A stretch of DNA of 8,439 bases from an uncultured Prevotellaceae bacterium (GTDB taxonomy: Bacteria > Bacteroidota > Bacteroidia > Bacteroidales > Bacteroidaceae): contig CAMJAO010000079.1 in NCBI GenBank assembly GCA_946403615.1, forward strand, positions 1 through 8,439. The letters run 5' to 3'. Shown here piece by piece: positions 5,764 through 8,439 of the stretch. The notes under the pieces were generated by a model. It had not been told where the DNA came from and ran no database searches. It worked only from the letters and a program-made list of their open reading frames with translations. Both the position numbers and the translations under genes were made by a program. Each line of letters starts with the position of its first letter. Within the stretch, counting starts at the first letter, position 1.

Positions 5764-7602
5764 ATGATGAAAAAACTTACATTCTTATTTACCATGTTGC
5801 TGTTAGCTTCTTGGGCAAAAGCAGAAGAGTTTACGGTGACATATGCGCTGGCCGAAGGCGATACGTTTACTTCGGGGCAGACTGTTGATGTGGCAAACGG
5901 TGAAGAGACCGTGGCTACAATTACCTATGGTGAGAGCGGTGGCGCAAGCTTCAAAGCTGCCAAGGCCGACAATCACGTGGATGACTTTACTGCTTATACA
6001 GAGGGAAACGGAGTAAATGGTGATAAGGCTGGCGGCACGTTCTATACCATTGTTCCTAAATATGATGGAACCATTGATGTGGCTGTTGTGCTCAATGCAG
6101 ATAAGGGCTTTTATGTGTTGGAGAACGGTACGGCTATGAGTGGTTATAACGGCATAACAGTCAATGAGAAATACTATGGCACATATTCGTTTGATGTCAC
6201 TGCAGGAAAATCTTACAAATTTTATTGTGCTGGTTCGAAACTGGGTTTCTATGGTTTCAACTATACCTATTCCGTTGGTGGCCCGACGGTGAGCGTTCCG
6301 GTGTTCTCACCTGAAGACGGTACCGTGTTTGCGGAATCACTCGACGTGACTTTGACTGCAGATGATGGCCTCGACATTTATTATAGCGATAATGAGTCGA
6401 ATGTGAAGACTTCAGGCACACTTTATGACGGTCCGATCACGATTTCTGAGACCACGACTCTTTATGCCGCTAGCCAAAATGCTGATGGCGTATGGAGCAA
6501 GGTCGTTTCCGCAACTTACATCTTAGAGGGCAGCGAGGATGTGCTGGTGCCCGTTTCCCCAACCTACATCTACAATTTCTCTGATTTCGATGAAAAGATA
6601 TATAGCGTGTCAACTGATGAGGTAATTGAGAACAACCTCGGAATCTTGGCGTCGTCAAAGGAAATCAAAATAAATGGCAGCAATAAGACCTATGACGGTG
6701 TGAGTTACACTCGCCGTTTGCAGTTCAATGGAGCAGGCAACACGGCAGGACAGCATGTTCATTTTAAGGTCAGTGGCGCTTGTATGGTGACCGTAATCGG
6801 TGTGTCAGGTAACTCTGACGACGTGCGCTCTTTGGCTGTTAGCATTGCCGGAGAGGAGACAGCAGGTGATATGACTGGAGATTTGAACACTGTGAGCGCC
6901 ATCTATACAGGCGAGGAGGTTGCCGATGTGTATGTCTATAGCAAGAAAAGCGGTATTAATATCTACGCCATCAAGGTGGAACCGGTACCTGCTGCTCAGA
7001 CAGTCGACATCACCCTCAACAAGTACGGGCTGGGCACCTTCTTCTATGCGCAAACACCGTTCGTACTGCCTGAAGGCCTGAATGCAGCCACCTACACATT
7101 GCAGAGAGACAACTCCGGCAAAGCGAAGTTAGTGCCTAGCGTGATTTACGAGTCGGGTTCGTTCATCCCCTCTTGTGAACCGGTGGTGCTGAAGGGTGAA
7201 GCCAACATGACTTATACCTTGACCGAGAGCCCAGAAGATGGCGATGTGGACAACAACAGCTTCCTTTACGGCTCAGAACAGGGCGGCAGTGTTGAAGATC
7301 CGACAGCCAATTATGTCTATTACATGCTCAGCGCGAAAAACGGAGTGGTAGGTTTCTATTATGGCGCTCCCGATGGTGCTGCGTTTGAAATTGACGCCCA
7401 CAAGGCTTATCTGAAAATCGAAAAAGACATGGCAGCCAATATCGTAGGCTTCGACTTGGGCAATTTGACGGCTATCGAGTCTGTGACGGCTGTTGATCCC
7501 GTTAATGCTGACGCTACCGTTTATAACCTGAACGGCCAGAAAGTGAACGGCTCTTACAAGGGCGTGGTCATTGTCAACGGAAAGAAAGAAATCCGCAAAT
7601 GA
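5764..7602 (+). CDS. Secreted multidomain beta-sandwich protein with chitobiase-C-terminal-like domain and Por-type tail
   Basis: The protein has 612 residues. Residues 1-20 are a signal peptide: MMKK, a hydrophobic core, and AKA before EE, with cleavage likely after Ala20. Residues about 21-172 form a beta-rich module ending in GSKLGFYGFNYTY, reminiscent of accessory modules in Bacteroidetes pectate lyases. Residues about 179-254 match the chitobiase/beta-hexosaminidase C-terminal-like domain (PVFSPEDGTVF, IYYSDNES, GTLYDGPITISETTTLYAAS, SATYIL). Residues about 268-408 form another galactose-binding-like sandwich. Residues 410-570 resemble a module often seen before the C-terminus of Prevotella surface proteins. 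The end, VYNLNGQKV followed by KGVVIVNGKKEIRK (586-612), resembles a type A type IX secretion sorting tail. No catalytic domain is seen. I infer a surface or exported glycan-associated protein. ATG 5767 is an equally possible start. Confidence 0.85.
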   Translation: MMKKLTFLFTMLLLASWAKAEEFTVTYALAEGDTFTSGQTVDVANGEETVATITYGESGGASFKAAKADNHVDDFTAYTEGNGVNGDKAGGTFYTIVPKYDGTIDVAVVLNADKGFYVLENGTAMSGYNGITVNEKYYGTYSFDVTAGKSYKFYCAGSKLGFYGFNYTYSVGGPTVSVPVFSPEDGTVFAESLDVTLTADDGLDIYYSDNESNVKTSGTLYDGPITISETTTLYAASQNADGVWSKVVSATYILEGSEDVLVPVSPTYIYNFSDFDEKIYSVSTDEVIENNLGILASSKEIKINGSNKTYDGVSYTRRLQFNGAGNTAGQHVHFKVSGACMVTVIGVSGNSDDVRSLAVSIAGEETAGDMTGDLNTVSAIYTGEEVADVYVYSKKSGINIYAIKVEPVPAAQTVDITLNKYGLGTFFYAQTPFVLPEGLNAATYTLQRDNSGKAKLVPSVIYESGSFIPSCEPVVLKGEANMTYTLTESPEDGDVDNNSFLYGSEQGGSVEDPTANYVYYMLSAKNGVVGFYYGAPDGAAFEIDAHKAYLKIEKDMAANIVGFDLGNLTAIESVTAVDPVNADATVYNLNGQKVNGSYKGVVIVNGKKEIRK

Positions 7603-7653
7603 CGCACGGAGGCAACCATTATTCTATTCACATCTTAAAACAAGCATACGATT

Positions 7654-7866
7654 ATGAAAAAATATATCAAGCCAGAATTGAAAAACGTGAGAGTGAGAAC
7701 GGTTGACAGCGTGATGCAGGCCACTGCCGACGAGGGTTTGTTCCCCACATTCTCCATGCACAATGAAGAGGGCGAAGAGGGCGCCTTTGGCAACGAAACC
7801 GTCTTTGAAGAGGAAACGGATGCTTACAGCAAAAACTACCGTTACCTGAACGTCTGGGAGAGATAA
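7654..7866 (+). CDS. Small acidic protein of unknown function
   Basis: This 70-residue protein is not assigned to a named family. The N-terminal 19 residues are basic (MKKYIKPELKNVRVRTVDS). The middle is strongly acidic (EEGEEG, EEETD), and the end is aromatic (SKNYRYLNVWER). It has no cysteine, signal peptide or membrane segment. The opening MKKYIKPEL resembles a class of very small Bacteroidales proteins starting MKK-x-Y-x-x-P, which I recall as common and uncharacterised. It starts 51 nt after the secreted-protein gene with no terminator between and ends 23 nt before a strong terminator, so the two genes are very likely co-transcribed. A role as a chaperone, peptide precursor or regulator for its partner is possible but not shown. 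The overlapping minus-strand reading frame has no support. Confidence 0.75.
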   Translation: MKKYIKPELKNVRVRTVDSVMQATADEGLFPTFSMHNEEGEEGAFGNETVFEEETDAYSKNYRYLNVWER

Positions 7867-7889
7867 CATACTCCTATATATATTTAAGG

Positions 7890-7918
7890 TGGCAGACAGC
7901 GATGTCTGCCATTTTTTT
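7890..7918 (+). terminator. Intrinsic terminator after the small acidic protein gene
   Basis: TGGCAGACA at 7890-7898 pairs perfectly with TGTCTGCCA at 7903-7911 around a GCGA (GNRA-type) tetraloop, followed by T7 at 7912-7918. A/T-rich flanks can extend the stem. Confidence 0.94.
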
Positions 7919-8119
7919 ATATATATCTACCAGAAAATCCGATACTTTCAGAATGACATGAAAGCCGGAATGCTCTGGAGTCCAAAAATCATCTGCAAAC
8001 CATGGTATATCCAGTCATAAACCGTATTAAATAATATTTAATTTGTTATTTTATGTTAATTAATGGCGGTTGCGGAAAAAATATAGATAAGGTGAGGTCG
8101 GTAATTGGGGAAAAGTTTG
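7919..8119. other. Gene-free spacer upstream of rpsL
   Basis: No credible reading frame is seen on either strand. It holds an interrupted hairpin: CCG 7939-7941 and CTTTCA 7945-7950 pair with TGAAAG 7959-7964 and CGG 7966-7968, with an 8-nt loop. It also holds the A/T-rich palindrome listed separately. A short non-coding RNA cannot be excluded, but I see no promoter for one. Confidence 0.6.
8026..8042. repeat. Perfect A/T palindrome upstream of rpsL
   Basis: ATTAAATA and TATTTAAT flank a single central A, giving a perfect 17-nt palindrome about 78 nt before the rpsL -7 box. It could be a binding site or UP-like A/T tract. Chance is plausible because the whole region is A/T-rich. Confidence 0.4.
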
Positions 8120-8127
8120 TAATTTTG
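8120..8127 (+). promoter_or_regulatory. Probable -7 element of the rpsL promoter
   Basis: TAATTTTG fits TAnnTTTG and lies 83 nt before the rpsL ATG. The expected TTTG at about 20 nt upstream is missing (the sequence there is GGTCGG), so the -33 part is degenerate. With a terminator at 7890-7918 behind it, this is the best candidate start of the ribosomal protein operon. Confidence 0.6.
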
Positions 8128-8138
8128 CAGCCCAAATC

Positions 8139-8176
8139 GGTGTGTTGTGGACATACCTTATTATAAGACAATAATA
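8139..8176 (+). promoter_or_regulatory. Two small hairpins in the rpsL leader
   Basis: GGTGTG 8139-8144 pairs with CATACC 8152-8157 (one G-U, 7-nt loop). TATTAT 8159-8164 pairs with ATAATA 8171-8176 (6-nt loop, A-U only). An 11-of-12 tandem repeat (AATATAAACAAC, 8173-8196) follows. The first hairpin could belong to a ribosomal-protein leader, but it is short and unproven. Confidence 0.3.
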
Positions 8177-8210
8177 TAAACAACAATATAAACAAAAAAA
8201 TTAATTTAAA

Positions 8211-8439
8211 ATGCCTACTATTTCACAATTAGTAAGAAAAGGCAGAAAGGACTTGGTAGACAAGAGCAAGTCACCCGCTTTGGACTCATGTCCCCAGCGT
8301 CGTGGTGTTTGCGTGCGTGTCTATACCACCACTCCTAAAAAGCCTAACTCGGCAATGCGTAAAGTTGCCCGTGTCCGTCTGACCAATCAGAAGGAAGTTA
8401 ACTCCTACATCCCCGGTGAGGGCCACAACCTGCAGGAGC
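8211..8439 (+). CDS. rpsL: Ribosomal protein S12, 3' end outside the window
   Basis: The first 76 residues are visible, opening MPTISQLVRKGRKDLVDKS and aligning without gaps to E. coli S12. The conserved CPQRRGVC, RVYTTTPKKPNSA and YIPGEGHNLQE segments are present. S12 sits at the decoding centre of the 30S subunit and influences tRNA selection accuracy. The lysine at residue 43 (Lys42 in mature E. coli numbering), where streptomycin-resistance changes occur, is the wild-type lysine; the Lys87/88 region is outside the window. In most bacteria rpsL heads an operon with rpsG and fusA, which would lie downstream. There is no Shine-Dalgarno; the start is preceded by an A-rich tract. Confidence 0.97.
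   Translation, partial: MPTISQLVRKGRKDLVDKSKSPALDSCPQRRGVCVRVYTTTPKKPNSAMRKVARVRLTNQKEVNSYIPGEGHNLQE

Noticed and set aside
7624..7869. Minus-strand frame opposite the small acidic protein
   Set aside because: The plus-strand frame has its own ATG, sits in an operon with the upstream gene and ends at a matching terminator; the antisense frame has no such context.

Overview
The window looks like chromosome from a Bacteroidales bacterium, most likely Prevotella or a close relative. The evidence is promoters of the Bacteroidetes primary sigma factor type (TTTG, about 20 nt, TAnnTTTG), A/T-rich start regions without Shine-Dalgarno sequences, tRNA genes without an encoded CCA, a glycine/tyrosine/glutamine-rich N-terminal extension on an RsuA/RluB-type pseudouridine synthase, and a secreted protein with a Por-type C-terminal tail. 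All genes read on the + strand. Most of the window is housekeeping sequence; the accessory part is about 5.65-7.92 kb.

Layout. (1) Positions 1-927 hold the 3' part of a tRNA-Val(UAC) gene with a strong intrinsic terminator, a 140-residue double-ACT-domain protein, and a second, complete tRNA-Val(UAC) gene. The second tRNA is identical to the first wherever both are visible and has a near-consensus promoter. (2) Positions 1033-5540 hold purB (adenylosuccinate lyase), an RluB-like pseudouridine synthase with a 126-residue GGYQ-repeat segment, and asnS (asparaginyl-tRNA synthetase), closed by an intrinsic terminator at 5608-5644. A long imperfect hairpin separates the synthase gene from asnS. 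(3) Positions 5694-7918 form a self-contained transcription unit. It has a consensus-type promoter, a 612-residue secreted multidomain beta-sandwich protein with a chitobiase-C-terminal-like domain and a T9SS-like tail, a 70-residue acidic small protein of unknown function, and a strong terminator. (4) After a spacer of about 200 nt with no gene, a -7 element and a leader precede the first 76 codons of rpsL (ribosomal protein S12), which runs off the window.

Functionally, purB serves purine synthesis, while the pseudouridine synthase, asnS, the tRNAs and rpsL serve translation. The secreted protein and small protein are probably co-expressed. The former is plausibly a surface carbohydrate-associated protein, but no catalytic domain is visible. 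No phage, transposon, CRISPR array or defence system is seen. The least explained items are the small acidic protein beside the secreted protein, the RGG-like repeats fused to an rRNA-modifying enzyme, the ACT protein between twin tRNA-Val genes, and the inverted repeat around the tRNA promoter -33 box.
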